Shown here piece after piece: positions 35,292 to 46,053 of a stretch of 64,000 bases of DNA. A program made the position numbers and the translations under genes. This DNA is from Palsa-883 sp963847615. Lineage in GTDB: Bacteria > Pseudomonadota > Alphaproteobacteria > Acetobacterales > Acetobacteraceae. The stretch's first letter is position 1. Each line of letters starts with the position of its first letter. The notes below the pieces were generated by a model. That model had not been told where the DNA came from and ran no database searches. It saw only the letters and a list, made by a program, of their open reading frames with translations. The stretch spans positions 310,001 through 374,000 of the forward strand of contig CAWKAN010000016.1 in the NCBI GenBank assembly GCA_963847615.1. Reading direction: 5' to 3'.

Positions 35292-35333
35292 GCGTTAAGG
35301 GCTGGGCGTTAAGGGCTGGGCGTTAAGCGCTGG
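35292..35333. repeat. Three 14-bp tandem repeats upstream of glmU
   Basis: Three units of GCGTTAAGGGCTGG (last with one change) sit 52 bp before the glmU start, in the region expected to hold the glmU-glmS promoter. Each contains a GCGTTAA word. They could be regulatory direct repeats or slippage products. Confidence 0.75.
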
Positions 35334-35384
35334 GGCGCTGACGCTTATGCGTTGAGGCTGGCGACAGGAAACCAGGGAGTGACG

Positions 35385-36701
35385 ATGCCTGCAACCGCCG
35401 TGATTCTCGCCGCCGGGCTCGGCACGCGGATGAAATCGACACTGCCCAAGGCGCTGCACAAGATCGCCGGACGGCCGATGCTGCGCCATCTGTTGGCCAG
35501 CTGCGAGGCGGTGTTCGACCGCATCGTCGTGGTGGTCGGGCCGGGGATGGAGGCGGTGCAGGCGGCCTCCCGGCCGCACGCGTCGGTGGTGCAGGCCGAG
35601 CGCCTGGGCACCGCGCACGCCGCGCTGGCCGCCGCCGCGCTGTTCGGCAGCGGCGAGGTCGCGGTGCTGTATGCCGACAATCCGCTGATCCGGCCTGACA
35701 CCTTGCGCGCCCTGCTGGCCCGCCGCGCCGCCGGCGACGCCGCGCTGGCGCTGCTGGCGATGCACCCGCCGGAGCCGGGCCGTTACGGCCGCGTGATCGG
35801 CGCCGACGGCACCGTCGAGCGCATCGTCGAATGGGACGACGCCACCGCGGCGGAACGGGTGGAGACGCTGTGCAACGCCGGCGTGCTGTGCGCCGCCGCG
35901 CCCGACATGGCGCGCTGGCTGCGCGCGGTGCGCGCCGACAATGCGAAGCGCGAATACTACCTGACCGACCTGGTCGCCCTGGCGCGCGGCGAGTGCGCGC
36001 TGGTCGCGGCGGTGCTGGCACCCTATGGCGAGCTGCGCGGCATCAACTCGCGCGCCGAGCTGGCCGAGGCCGAGGCGATGGTGCAGTCCTGGCTGCGCGA
36101 AGCGGCGCTGGAGGGCGGCGTGACGATGACCGACCCCGCCTCGGTCTTCCTCGCCGCCGACACGGTGCTGGAAAGCGACGTGACGATCGGGCCGAACGTG
36201 GTGTTCGGCCCCGGCGTGGCGGTGGCGGCCGGTGCCGAGATCCGCGCGTTCAGCCATCTGGAGGGGTGCAGCGTCGGACCGGGCTGCATCGTCGGCCCGT
36301 TCGCGCGGCTGCGCCCCGGCACGGTGCTGGCGGCCGGCGTGCATGTCGGCAACTTCGTCGAGCTGAAGGCCGCATCCCTCGCCGCCGGGGCCAAGGCGAA
36401 CCACCTGAGCTATCTCGGCGACGTGGAGGTGGGCGCGGCGACGAACATCGGCGCCGGAACGATCACCTGTAATTACGACGGCTACGCCAAGCACCGCACG
36501 CGGATCGGCGCGGGGGTGTTCATCGGCTCCGACACCGCGCTGGTGGCGCCGGTCAGCGTCGGCGACGGCGCCATGGTCGCCGCCGGCAGCGTGATCACCG
36601 AGGACGTGCCCGCCGACGCGCTGGCGATCGCGCGCGGCCGGCAGGCGGTGAAACCAGGACGCGCGGCGGCGTTCCGCGCCCGCAGAGGGAAGCCCGGCTG
36701 A
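35385..36701 (+). CDS. glmU: Bifunctional UDP-GlcNAc pyrophosphorylase / GlcN-1-P acetyltransferase
   Basis: 438 aa. The N-terminal uridylyltransferase has ILAAGLGTRMKSTLPKALH (nucleotide-binding signature) and LYADNPLI. The C-terminal left-handed beta-helix has the hexapeptide pattern (VTIGPNVVFGPGVAVAAGAEI ...) and the acetyltransferase residues in GDVEVGAATNIGAGTITCNYDG. It acetylates glucosamine-1-P and then makes UDP-GlcNAc for peptidoglycan and LPS. Start at 35385, preceded by AGGGAG; an upstream in-frame ATG would add 11 residues. glmS follows after 1 bp, so the operon makes UDP-GlcNAc from fructose-6-P together with GlmM elsewhere. Two UDP-binding-loop residues vary from E. coli but the length is normal. 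Confidence 0.95.
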   Translation: MPATAVILAAGLGTRMKSTLPKALHKIAGRPMLRHLLASCEAVFDRIVVVVGPGMEAVQAASRPHASVVQAERLGTAHAALAAAALFGSGEVAVLYADNPLIRPDTLRALLARRAAGDAALALLAMHPPEPGRYGRVIGADGTVERIVEWDDATAAERVETLCNAGVLCAAAPDMARWLRAVRADNAKREYYLTDLVALARGECALVAAVLAPYGELRGINSRAELAEAEAMVQSWLREAALEGGVTMTDPASVFLAADTVLESDVTIGPNVVFGPGVAVAAGAEIRAFSHLEGCSVGPGCIVGPFARLRPGTVLAAGVHVGNFVELKAASLAAGAKANHLSYLGDVEVGAATNIGAGTITCNYDGYAKHRTRIGAGVFIGSDTALVAPVSVGDGAMVAAGSVITEDVPADALAIARGRQAVKPGRAAAFRARRGKPG

Positions 36702-36702
36702 G

Positions 36703-38526
<1,824 letters not shown>

Positions 38527-38531
38527 GCAAG

Positions 38532-38633
38532 GTAGGGCGGAAAAGCGCAGCGCATTCCGCCGCTTGCGCGCGTCAACAGTCTCCTGCCTGACGGTTTGAA
38601 GATGGCGGAATACGCTGCGCTTTTCCGCCCTAC
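38532..38633. repeat. Inverted repeat B, GTAGGGCGGAA family
   Basis: Arms 38532-38561 and 38604-38633 (30 bp, one mismatch) are inverted across a 42-nt loop. The arm sequence GTAGGGCGGAAAAGCGCAGC is nearly identical to repeat A at 23912, but here the GTAGGG ends point outward. It starts 6 bp after the glmS stop and could form a terminator-like hairpin for the glmUS operon. Confidence 0.9.
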
Positions 38634-38666
38634 GTCCCATCGTGAGGCGCCGACCGTGGAGTTTGA

Positions 38667-38687
38667 CGAAGTCGGTGACGGTGGAGT
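38667..38687 (+). repeat. Duplicate of the glmS 3' end (attTn7-like core)
   Basis: The 21 bp CGAAGTCGGTGACGGTGGAGT repeats exactly the last codons of glmS at 38504-38524 (encoding KSVTVE and the first base of the stop). It lies 142 bp downstream in direct orientation, bracketing inverted repeat B. Duplicated glmS ends are footprints expected from site-specific insertion at this locus. Confidence 0.8.
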
Positions 38688-38699
38688 GAGGAGTTGTAG

Positions 38700-38718
38700 G
38701 TAGCACAATCTGTGCTAC
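38700..38718. promoter_or_regulatory. Palindromic operator/promoter of the toxin-antitoxin pair
   Basis: GTAGCACAATCTGTGCTAC has perfect 8-bp arms and ends 9 bp before the antitoxin ATG. A candidate promoter overlaps it: TTGTAG (38694), a 16-bp spacer, TACATT (38716). Phd-family antitoxins usually repress their own promoter from such a palindrome. The short distance to the ATG and the lack of a ribosome-binding site suggest a leaderless or nearly leaderless mRNA. Confidence 0.6.
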
Positions 38719-38727
38719 ATTTGATCT

Positions 38728-38976
38728 ATGAGTAAGATCGTCACCCTGCGGGAGGCGAACCAGAGCTTCGCCCGCTGCGTCCGCGCGGTGGAGGCGGGTG
38801 AAGAGTTCGTCATCACCCGCAACGGCACGCCCGTCGCGCGCCTGGCGCCAATCGCCCGCCACCGCGTCCTGACGCCGCAGCAGGAGGCCGCGTGGCAACG
38901 TACCCAGGCGCGGATGCGTACAGGCTGGCAGCGCGCAACCGGCAAGTTCGATCGGGACGCGCTGCATGAGCGGTGA
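38728..38976 (+). CDS. Phd/YefM-family antitoxin
   Basis: 82 aa. The N-terminus SKIVTLREANQSFARCVRAVEAGEEFVITRNGTPVARLAP is the Phd/YefM DNA-binding and dimerisation fold. The C-terminal tail (QRTQARMRTGWQRATGKFDRDALHER) is the toxin-wrapping part. It overlaps the PIN toxin by 11 bp, so the two are translationally coupled. It neutralises the toxin and, with it, probably represses the palindromic promoter at 38700. Confidence 0.88.
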   Translation: MSKIVTLREANQSFARCVRAVEAGEEFVITRNGTPVARLAPIARHRVLTPQQEAAWQRTQARMRTGWQRATGKFDRDALHER

Positions 38977-39427
38977 GCAATTCACGCTCGACACCGACAT
39001 TCTCGTCTACGCCCTCGCCGGCAGCACCGATGATCGGCGGGACCGGGCGGCGCGCGTCATCGACCATGCCCGCCGCTGCGACTGCTGGCTGACTTTGCAG
39101 TCGGTGTCTGAGTTCTATGCCGCCGTCACGCGCAAGCGACTGGCCAGCCGGTCGCAAGCGGCGGCCCAGGCGAATGACTGGCTGGACATGTTTTCCACCG
39201 CGGCGCCCTCGGCCGCTGCCATCCGCTCGGCTCTGGGCGTCGCGAGCGCCGAGCGTGCGTCCTATTGGGATGCGCTGTTGCTCGCCACCGCGGCCGAGGC
39301 CGGCTGCACATCCATGCTGACCGAGGACATGGCTGACGGCACCGCGCTGTACGGTGTTCGCGTGCTGAACCCATTCGCTGGCGACGCGATTCCGCCGGCC
39401 GTGATGCGGCTGCTCGACCACGATTGA
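38966..39427 (+). CDS. PIN-domain toxin (VapC-like ribonuclease)
   Basis: 153 aa. PIN acidic residues are present: D9 and D11 in TLDTDILVYALAG, Glu in SVSEFYAAVTRK, Asp in SYWDALLLATA, Asp in MLTEDMADG. Such toxins cleave tRNA or mRNA when the antitoxin is degraded. It overlaps the antitoxin gene by 11 bp. The pair sits directly after the glmS attachment region, a common landing place for accessory DNA. Confidence 0.9.
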   Translation: MSGEQFTLDTDILVYALAGSTDDRRDRAARVIDHARRCDCWLTLQSVSEFYAAVTRKRLASRSQAAAQANDWLDMFSTAAPSAAAIRSALGVASAERASYWDALLLATAAEAGCTSMLTEDMADGTALYGVRVLNPFAGDAIPPAVMRLLDHD

Positions 39428-39436
39428 GCGCGCGAG

Positions 39437-39667
39437 CTACGCGTCCTTGCCGAACATCTCGTTGAACAGCCGTTCCAACTCGCGCAATCCTTCCTCGGTC
39501 AGCACGACCGACTTGGCCTTGCCGACCGGATTGTGGATGTAGCCCTTCGCATGCAGCCGATCCATCGCGTCCCAGTCATGGCCCTTCCACGCCCGCTCGC
39601 CGTCGTGCAGCGTCAGCCAGAGCAGCGCCAGCACTGCGCGGTCGACCTTGTCCTCGTCGATCTCCAT
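39437..39667 (-). CDS. DUF6429-family small protein
   Basis: 76 aa. The pattern DKVDRAVLALLWLTLHDG ... AWKGHDWDAMDRLHAKGYI ... VVLTEEGLRELERLF is that of DUF6429, a winged-helix-like small protein of unknown function, often next to toxin or mobile genes. It is convergent with the PIN toxin, with 9 bp between their stops. It ends the accessory patch after glmS. Confidence 0.75.
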   Translation of the reverse strand: MEIDEDKVDRAVLALLWLTLHDGERAWKGHDWDAMDRLHAKGYIHNPVGKAKSVVLTEEGLRELERLFNEMFGKDA

Positions 39668-39683
39668 CGCACCTGCCTCTTCC

Positions 39684-40592
39684 TCACACCTCCACAGTGC
39701 CGCGCATCACGTTCACGCAGCTTCCCGCCACCGTCGCCAGCACCGGGCCCTCGGCCGTCTTCTGCGCCCCGGCGATGATCTGGCTTGGCCGTCCCATCTC
39801 CACCCCCTGCTCGATCTCGTAGTGCAGGTCGGCGTTTTCCCCCGGCGCCAAGGACGTCAGCAGCGCCGCCAGCGCCGCGGCAGCACTGCCGGTCGCCGGG
39901 TCCTCCAGCACGCCGCCGAGCGGGGCGAACATGCGCGCGCGCAGCCGCGTCGCGTCGCCGTCGCGCCGCACGTAGAGATACAGCGCGAACCGCGTCGAAA
40001 TCTCGCCGAACTGCGCCGCGGCGGCGCGGAAGGCGGCGATATCGGGGCTGGCGCGCGACAGCGCCTCGAGGCTCGCCACCTCGGCGATCACAAACGGCGT
40101 GCCGACCGAGGCGACCAGCGGCGAACGCGGCGTGGTGAGAATGTCGGCCAGCGCCAGGCCGGCGCAGGCGGCGACGGTCTCGGTCGGGATCGCAAGGTCG
40201 ATCGACAGCGCGCGCGGGGCGGCGATCCGTGTGCCGGTGATCGCGCCGTCCGGCCCGCGCTGGATGTGCACGCGCACCAGCCCGGCCAGCTCCTCGAACA
40301 CCAGGTGCTCGGGCGGGTTCGCCATGCGCGTCGCCAGCACGAAGCCGGTGCCCACATTGGGATGCCCGGCGAACGGCAGCTCGTGCTTCGGCGTGAAGAT
40401 GCGCACGCGGGCGTGGTGCTGCGGATTGTCCGGCGGCAGCACGAAGGTGGTCTCCGACAGGTTGAACTCCGCCGCGAGCGCCTGCATCTGCGCCTCGGTC
40501 AGCCCGCGCGCGTCGGGGAACACGGCCAGCGGGTTGCCGGCGAAGCGGGTGCCGGTGAACACGTTGACGGTGACGTAGTCGAATGACGGCAT
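39684..40592 (-). CDS. PhzF-family isomerase/epimerase
   Basis: 302 aa with two similar half-domains. DYVTVNVFTGTRFAGNPLAVF is the family N-terminus, and the catalytic Glu is in NLSETTFVLPPDN; PFAGHPNVGTGFVLA and DPATGSAAAALAALL are the paired PhzF signatures of the first and second halves. Members isomerise small acids; the phenazine enzyme is one example, but no phenazine genes are here, so the substrate is unknown. The start at 40592 is the natural MPSFDYV. Confidence 0.9.
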   Translation of the reverse strand: MPSFDYVTVNVFTGTRFAGNPLAVFPDARGLTEAQMQALAAEFNLSETTFVLPPDNPQHHARVRIFTPKHELPFAGHPNVGTGFVLATRMANPPEHLVFEELAGLVRVHIQRGPDGAITGTRIAAPRALSIDLAIPTETVAACAGLALADILTTPRSPLVASVGTPFVIAEVASLEALSRASPDIAAFRAAAAQFGEISTRFALYLYVRRDGDATRLRARMFAPLGGVLEDPATGSAAAALAALLTSLAPGENADLHYEIEQGVEMGRPSQIIAGAQKTAEGPVLATVAGSCVNVMRGTVEV

Positions 40593-40703
40593 GTTGCTCT
40601 CCCGCTGCGCGCCGGCGCCGGCCCGGATGATAGGCGCCGGCCGGCCGGGCGCGAAGCCGCCGTGCCGACGCCTCGGCCGGCCGGGGCGCTGACGCCGCCC
40701 GCG

Positions 40704-41684
40704 TCAGATCCGGAAAATGTTCCGGGCATTGCCCTCGCGGATCGCCTGGCACTGCTCCGCCGGCAGCGCCGCGGTGTTCGCCATCGATCCTTTCATGTCG
40801 TGTACCTGGTGCGGATAGTCGGTGCCGAACAGCACGCGGTCCGCCCCCACCACCGAAATCAGGAACTGCAATGCCGCGGGATGGTAGGTGATGCAGTCGT
40901 ACCAGATCCGCTTCAGGTAGTCCGACGGCCGCGCCTTGATCCGCCGCCGCGACGGGATCTCCACCTCGTCGCCCTTGTCGAACCGTCCCACCAGGTACGG
41001 CAGCGCCCCGCCGCCGTGCGAGGCGATCAGCTTCAGGTTGGGATACTGGTCGAGGAACCCGTCGAAGATGATGCGGGTGAACGCCAGCGTGGTGTCGGCG
41101 ACGAACCCCACCGACCAGCTCAGGTCGTATTTCTTCATGTCCATCTGGTCGATGCCGGGCAGGTCCGTCGGATGCACCAGCACCGGCAGGGCGCGGCGGT
41201 CGATCGCTTCCCAGATCGGCGCGAACAACGGATCGGTCAGGCTGCGCCCGGCGATGTTCGCCAGCACCATCACGCCGATCGCGCCGGCGTCGCAGCTGCG
41301 CTGCAACTCCTCCACCGCGCGGCGCGGATATTCCCAGGGCAGCGAGGTGAACCAGCGGATGCGGTCCGGATAGGTCTGCTGCGCCGCCGCCATGCTGTCG
41401 TTCAATTCGCGCGCAGCCTCGCAGCTCACGTCTTCGCTGCCCCAGTAGACGTTCGGGCAGGTTAGCGAAACGATCGCCAGGTCGATCCGCGCCGCGTCCA
41501 TGTCGCGCAGGCGCAGGGCGTAGTCGAAATGCCCCTTCTGCGGGATCGCCACCGGCGTGTCGTGGCGGAAGATCTCCACCTGCCCGTCGGGCCGCGTCTG
41601 CAGGTTGTAGATCCCGCCTTTCGCCTTCAGCAGGTCCATGAATTTCTGCGTGAACATGTGTGTATGCACGTCGATCACCGGCAT
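40704..41684 (-). CDS. Amidohydrolase-family metal-dependent hydrolase/decarboxylase (ACMSD-like)
   Basis: 326 aa. DVHTHMF gives the HxH metal motif; His in LPVLVHPTD, His in LIASHGGGALPYLVGRFD and Asp in FGTDYPHQ complete the site. This is the ACMSD/gamma-resorcylate decarboxylase branch of amidohydrolases (2-amino-3-carboxymuconate semialdehyde decarboxylase and relatives), usually about 330 aa. It probably decarboxylates an aromatic-derived acid with a bound Zn or Mn ion. Start at 41684; the longer version adds 92 residues that read tandem repeats. Confidence 0.85.
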   Translation of the reverse strand: MPVIDVHTHMFTQKFMDLLKAKGGIYNLQTRPDGQVEIFRHDTPVAIPQKGHFDYALRLRDMDAARIDLAIVSLTCPNVYWGSEDVSCEAARELNDSMAAAQQTYPDRIRWFTSLPWEYPRRAVEELQRSCDAGAIGVMVLANIAGRSLTDPLFAPIWEAIDRRALPVLVHPTDLPGIDQMDMKKYDLSWSVGFVADTTLAFTRIIFDGFLDQYPNLKLIASHGGGALPYLVGRFDKGDEVEIPSRRRIKARPSDYLKRIWYDCITYHPAALQFLISVVGADRVLFGTDYPHQVHDMKGSMANTAALPAEQCQAIREGNARNIFRI

Positions 41685-41794
41685 CGTCCGTTCCTCCCTG
41701 GCGCCGTCTTGCTGGGCGAACGGGCAGGCCCGTCCCGCGCCGCCGACGCTCATGCGCGCGCGGTCGGCAATGTGCAAGCTGACCGACGGGTAGC

Positions 41795-41864
41795 GGGGCA
41801 GTTCCCCAGGGGCAGTTCCCCATGGGCAGTCCCCCATGGGCAGTCCCCCCAGGGCAATTCGCCC
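41795..41864. repeat. Five short palindromic tandem units
   Basis: Head-to-tail 13-15-bp units, two of GGGGCAGTTCCCCA, then two of TGGGCAGTCCCCCA type and one GGGCAATTCGCCC. Each unit is itself a small hairpin. They lie between the divergent amidohydrolase and chpT-like genes. Confidence 0.8.
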
Positions 41865-41976
41865 GCGATACTTATACTGACGGGTGTCAATGGCCTCGAC
41901 GCCCGGTTCGGATGGGCCATAAGGTTCCGGCCCATCAGCCGGCCGATCACCAGCGACCAAGGGAGGAACCGAGCGG

Positions 41977-42624
41977 ATGGACGATCAGGTGCGGCTGGCC
42001 GAGCTGGTCTGCGCGCGACTATGCCACGACCTGAGCGGATTGCTCGGCAGTCTGCTCGGCACGCTGGAGGTGGTGGCGGCGGAAACCGCTTCCACCGAGG
42101 CACTGTCCATCGCGACCGACACCGCCGCCGCCCTGGCAAGGCGCCTGCGGCTGCTGCGCGCCGCCTGGGCCGATCAGCCGGAACCGCTGGACCTGACGCA
42201 GCTGACCGTTCTGGCCCAGGGACTGACCCCGGGCCTGGCAACCCGGCGCATCGGGCTCGACCTCTCGGGCCTGCCGGTGGCGACGGTGTTCCCGGCACCG
42301 GTCGGGCGCCTGGTGCTCAATCTGTTGCTGCTCGCCGCCAATTCGCTGCCGCAAGGCGGTGTGCTGCGCCTCGACGGCGGGGCCGGCGACCTGATTGCCC
42401 GGCTGCACGGGCCGCAGGCGGCCTGGCCGGCGGGGCTGATCGGGATGCTGGCCGACGCGGCGACCGCCTGGCAGGCGCTGGGCAATCCGCGGACCTTGCA
42501 GGCCCCGCTGACCGCGCTGCTGGCGCGCCACCACGGGCTGCGGCTCACGGTCCTGCTGCCGACCGGCCCCGCGCCGACCGATCCGGCCGCCGGCGCGCCG
42601 CCGCTGCGCCTCACCATCGCCTGA
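41977..42624 (+). CDS. ChpT-like histidine phosphotransferase
   Basis: 215 aa, start 10 bp after GGGAGG. LAELVCARLCHDLSGLLGSLLG carries the phospho-accepting His of the DHp-like helix in ChpT/COG5385 proteins; a degenerate Bergerat-like domain without ATP-binding boxes follows. In Caulobacter ChpT passes phosphate from CckA to CtrA/CpdR. Here it opens a chemotaxis operon, 111 bp before cheA, which suggests a relay role with the CheA receiver domain; that link is inference. Confidence 0.75.
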   Translation: MDDQVRLAELVCARLCHDLSGLLGSLLGTLEVVAAETASTEALSIATDTAAALARRLRLLRAAWADQPEPLDLTQLTVLAQGLTPGLATRRIGLDLSGLPVATVFPAPVGRLVLNLLLLAANSLPQGGVLRLDGGAGDLIARLHGPQAAWPAGLIGMLADAATAWQALGNPRTLQAPLTALLARHHGLRLTVLLPTGPAPTDPAAGAPPLRLTIA

Positions 42625-42735
42625 CCGGGCGCTCCCCCCTCCCGGGGGTTTCTGCCCCGGCATTTACCATTTCTTCGCAAGCCGCGCCCCAGGATCGCCC
42701 CGTGCCCGGATTTTCCGACCACAGGGGATCACCGC

Positions 42736-45474
42736 ATGGACGACCTGCTTTCCGACTTCCTGACCGAGACGACCGAAAGTCTGGGGGAGGCCGACGTCGC
42801 CCTGGTGCGGCTCGAACGCACGCCGGACGATGCGGCGACGCTTTCGCTCGTTTTCCGCCTGGTGCACACCATCAAGGGAACCTGCGGCTTCCTGGGGCTG
42901 CCCCGGCTGGAGCGCGTGGCGCACGCCGCCGAGAACGTGCTCGGCAAGGTGCGCGACGGCGCACTGACGGTCACGCCGGAGGTGGTCAGCCAGGTGCTGG
43001 CGGCGCTGGATCGCATCAAGCTGATCGTCGCCGGGCTGGCCGCGACCGAGGCCGAGCCGGCGGGTGACGATTCCGCGTTGATCGCGGCGCTGGATCGCGT
43101 CGCCTCCGGCCAGGCGGCAAGCGCGCCGGCGGCGACGCCGGTGGTCGAAGCCGCCACGCAAGCCGCCGTCCTGGCCGAGGCGCCAGCGACGGAACCGCCA
43201 ATGGAGGTGCCAATGGAGACGCCAGCGGAGGCAATCGCGGAAACGCCCAGCGCGGCGGTGGCCGCCGCATCGCCGCCTGCCGCCGCCGAGGCCGCGCCGG
43301 CCGACGCCGCGGCGATCGACAAGACGGTGGCGCAGCAGACCATCCGGGTCACCGTCGATGTGCTCGAGGACCTGATGACGCTGGTCAGCGAGCTGGTGCT
43401 GACCCGCAACCAGCTGCTGCAGCTCGCCCGCACGCAGGAGAACAGCACCTTCGCGGTGCCGCTGCAGCGGCTGTCGCACATCACGTCGGACCTGCAGGAA
43501 GGCGTCATGAAGACGCGCATGCAGCCGATCGGCAACGCCTGGAACAAGCTGCCGCGCATCGTCCGCGATCTGGCCCGCGACATGGGCAAGAAGATCGAGC
43601 TGGTGATGCACGGGGCGGACACCGAGCTGGACCGCCAGGTGCTGGAGCTGATCAAGGATCCGCTGACGCACATGGTGCGCAACTCCGGCGACCACGGGCT
43701 GGAGACGCCGGCCGAACGCCGCGCCGCCGGCAAGCCCGACACCGGGCATATCACGCTGAACGCCTACCACGAGGGCGGCCACATCATCATCGAGATCGCC
43801 GACGATGGCCGCGGGCTGGCGACCGATCGGATCCGCGCCAAGGCCTTGGCCAACGGCCTGGCCTCCGAGGCCGAACTGGCGGCGATGACCGAGGCGCAGA
43901 TCCAGCGCTTCATCTTCCGCGCCGGGTTCTCCACCGCCGCGACGGTCACCGCGGTGTCCGGCCGCGGCGTCGGGATGGACGTGGTGAAGACGAATATCGA
44001 GCGCATCGGCGGCTCGATCGACCTGAAGAGCGTGGCGGGCCAGGGCAGCACGTTCACCATCAAGATCCCGCTGACGCTGGCCATCGTGTCCGCGCTGATC
44101 GTCGAAGCCGGCGGCGAGCGCTTCGCCATCCCGCAGATCAGCGTCGTCGAGCTGGTGCGGGCGCAGCGCGGCGGCCCCGAAGACCAGCGGGCGGATCACC
44201 GGTTGGAGCATCCGGCGGAGGGTCAGGCGGCGGGCGCCAGGCGCGAGCACACGCGCCAGGACGGCGAGGTGCGGACCGTGATCGAGCGGATCAACGGCAC
44301 GCCGGTGCTGCGACTGCGCGACCGGCTGCTGCCGCTGATCAACCTGAACGACCTGCTGCGCCTCGGCGAGCCATCGGGCGAGACCGATGCCGCGCATGTC
44401 GTGGTGGCCCAGGTCGGCGCCACCATGCTGGGCATCATCGTCGATCGCGTGTTCGACACCGAGGAAATCGTGGTCAAACCGGTGGCGCCGATCCTGCGCC
44501 ACATCACGATGTTCAGCGGCAACACCATCCTGGGCGACGGCTCGGTGATCATGATCCTCGACACCAACGGGATCGCGCGGGCCACCGGCATCGGCGCCAG
44601 CGGCGAGAGCAAGGCACGCACCGGCGGCACCGGCGGCGGCAGCGGCAGCGAGCTGACCCGCTCCAGCGAGAAGACCGCGATGCTGCTGTTCCGCGCCGGC
44701 AGCGCCGCGCCGATGGCGGTGCCGCTCGGCCTGGTCGCCCGGCTCGAGGACATCCCGCGCGACAAGATCGAGACCTCCTGCGGCGAGCCGGTCACCCAGT
44801 ATCGCGGCAAGCTGATGCCGCTGGTCTCGCTCGGCGGCACGTCGGACCCGGATCGGACGCACCAGCCCGTGCTGGTGTTCGCCGATGGCGAACACTCCAT
44901 GGGCCTGATGGTCAACGAGATCATCGACGTGGTGGAGGATCGGCTGCAGATCGAGCTGGCGGGCGCACGGCCCGGGCTGCTCGGTACCGCGGTGATCGCC
45001 GGCAAGTCCACCGATCTGATCGACACCGGCTACTGGCTCACCCAGGCGTCGCGCGACTGGTTCCGCGGCACCGCGCAGCACGGCCAGCGCCAGGGCCAGC
45101 CGCGCGTGCTGGCGGTCGAGGACAACGACTTCTTCCGCCAGCTTCTGGTCCCCACCCTGGCGGCGGCCGGCTACCAGGTCACCGCCATCGGCTCGGCGGC
45201 GGAAGCGCTGCGACTGCGCGAGGCGGGCACGATGTTCGATGTCATCGTTTCCGACATCGAGATGCCGGAGATGAACGGCCACGACTTCGCCCGCGCGGTG
45301 CGCGCCGGCGGGCCATGGGCCGGCCTGCCGATGATCGCGCTGTCGGCACGCGCCGACCCGGCCGATGTCGATGTCGGGCGCGAGGCCGGCTTCACCGACT
45401 ACGTCGCCAAGTTCGAGCGCGATGCATTGTTGCAGAGCCTCGCCCAGTGTCTCGCCGAACCGATCACCGTCTGA
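42736..45474 (+). CDS. cheA: CheA chemotaxis histidine kinase with C-terminal receiver domain
   Basis: 912 aa. Hpt domain 1-105 with phospho-His44 (VHTIKGTCGFLGL); an Ala/Pro/Glu-rich linker to ~200 including PMEVPMETP repeats; dimerisation helices (VRVTVDVLEDLMTLVSELVLTRNQL); HATPase (HMVRNSGDHGLETP, DDGRGL, GRGVGMDVV); two CheW-like modules (~450-600, ~640-740); and a receiver domain near 785-905 with phospho-Asp in VSDIEMPEMNG. No clear CheY-binding P2 domain is seen. The hybrid layout allows internal phosphate transfer. First enzymatic gene of the che operon, followed 96 bp later by cheW. Confidence 0.93.
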   Translation: MDDLLSDFLTETTESLGEADVALVRLERTPDDAATLSLVFRLVHTIKGTCGFLGLPRLERVAHAAENVLGKVRDGALTVTPEVVSQVLAALDRIKLIVAGLAATEAEPAGDDSALIAALDRVASGQAASAPAATPVVEAATQAAVLAEAPATEPPMEVPMETPAEAIAETPSAAVAAASPPAAAEAAPADAAAIDKTVAQQTIRVTVDVLEDLMTLVSELVLTRNQLLQLARTQENSTFAVPLQRLSHITSDLQEGVMKTRMQPIGNAWNKLPRIVRDLARDMGKKIELVMHGADTELDRQVLELIKDPLTHMVRNSGDHGLETPAERRAAGKPDTGHITLNAYHEGGHIIIEIADDGRGLATDRIRAKALANGLASEAELAAMTEAQIQRFIFRAGFSTAATVTAVSGRGVGMDVVKTNIERIGGSIDLKSVAGQGSTFTIKIPLTLAIVSALIVEAGGERFAIPQISVVELVRAQRGGPEDQRADHRLEHPAEGQAAGARREHTRQDGEVRTVIERINGTPVLRLRDRLLPLINLNDLLRLGEPSGETDAAHVVVAQVGATMLGIIVDRVFDTEEIVVKPVAPILRHITMFSGNTILGDGSVIMILDTNGIARATGIGASGESKARTGGTGGGSGSELTRSSEKTAMLLFRAGSAAPMAVPLGLVARLEDIPRDKIETSCGEPVTQYRGKLMPLVSLGGTSDPDRTHQPVLVFADGEHSMGLMVNEIIDVVEDRLQIELAGARPGLLGTAVIAGKSTDLIDTGYWLTQASRDWFRGTAQHGQRQGQPRVLAVEDNDFFRQLLVPTLAAAGYQVTAIGSAAEALRLREAGTMFDVIVSDIEMPEMNGHDFARAVRAGGPWAGLPMIALSARADPADVDVGREAGFTDYVAKFERDALLQSLAQCLAEPITV

Positions 45475-45570
45475 CGGTCCGCCCGCACGATCGCCCCCGC
45501 GGTTGGCTCGTCGCCCCGCTTCGCGTCGCCTTCCCGCTTCACGTCACCTCCTGGCCCGGAGCCACGCAAG

Positions 45571-46047
45571 ATGACCACAGATGTGCTTGAGCCTCCCGAC
45601 GCCGCGCTCGACGAGGGGGACCGCCAGTTCGTGACCCTGACGGTTGCCGACCAGTTGTGCGGCGTTCCGGTGCTGGGCGTACGCGACATCCTCGGCGAAC
45701 AGGCGATCACCCGGATCCCGTTGGCGCCCGGGGAGGTGGCCGGCAGCCTCAACCTGCGCGGCCGCATCGTCACCGCGATCGACCTGCGCCAGCGCCTCGG
45801 CCTGCCGCCGGCGCCGCAGGGCACGCGGCGCATGTCGGTGGTGGCCGAGCAGGGCGGCGAGCTCTACGCGCTGCTGGTCAACCAGGTGTCCGAGGTGATG
45901 CGCGTGCCGGCCAGCGCGTTCGAGCGCAACCCGCCGACGCTGCCCGCGCTCTGGGCCCGCTTCTCGACCGGGATCTACCGGCTGGAGGATCGGCTGCTGG
46001 TCGTGCTGGATGTCGGCAAGCTGCTGGCGCTGGGCGAGCCGGGCTAA
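45571..46047 (+). CDS. cheW: CheW coupling protein
   Basis: 158 aa, a single CheW beta-barrel: FVTLTVADQLCGVPVLGVRDILGEQ ... ITRIPLAPGEVAGSLNLRGRIVTAIDLRQRLGL ... LLVNQVSEVMRV. It links chemoreceptors to CheA at the membrane array. The conserved NLRGRI-x-ID motif is intact. It is followed 6 bp later by cheY in the same operon. Confidence 0.93.
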   Translation: MTTDVLEPPDAALDEGDRQFVTLTVADQLCGVPVLGVRDILGEQAITRIPLAPGEVAGSLNLRGRIVTAIDLRQRLGLPPAPQGTRRMSVVAEQGGELYALLVNQVSEVMRVPASAFERNPPTLPALWARFSTGIYRLEDRLLVVLDVGKLLALGEPG

Positions 46048-46053
46048 GCGGCG

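Noticed and set aside
39684..40592. Phenazine biosynthesis locus
   Set aside because: Only a PhzF-family isomerase is present; no other phz gene is nearby and the family is functionally broad.
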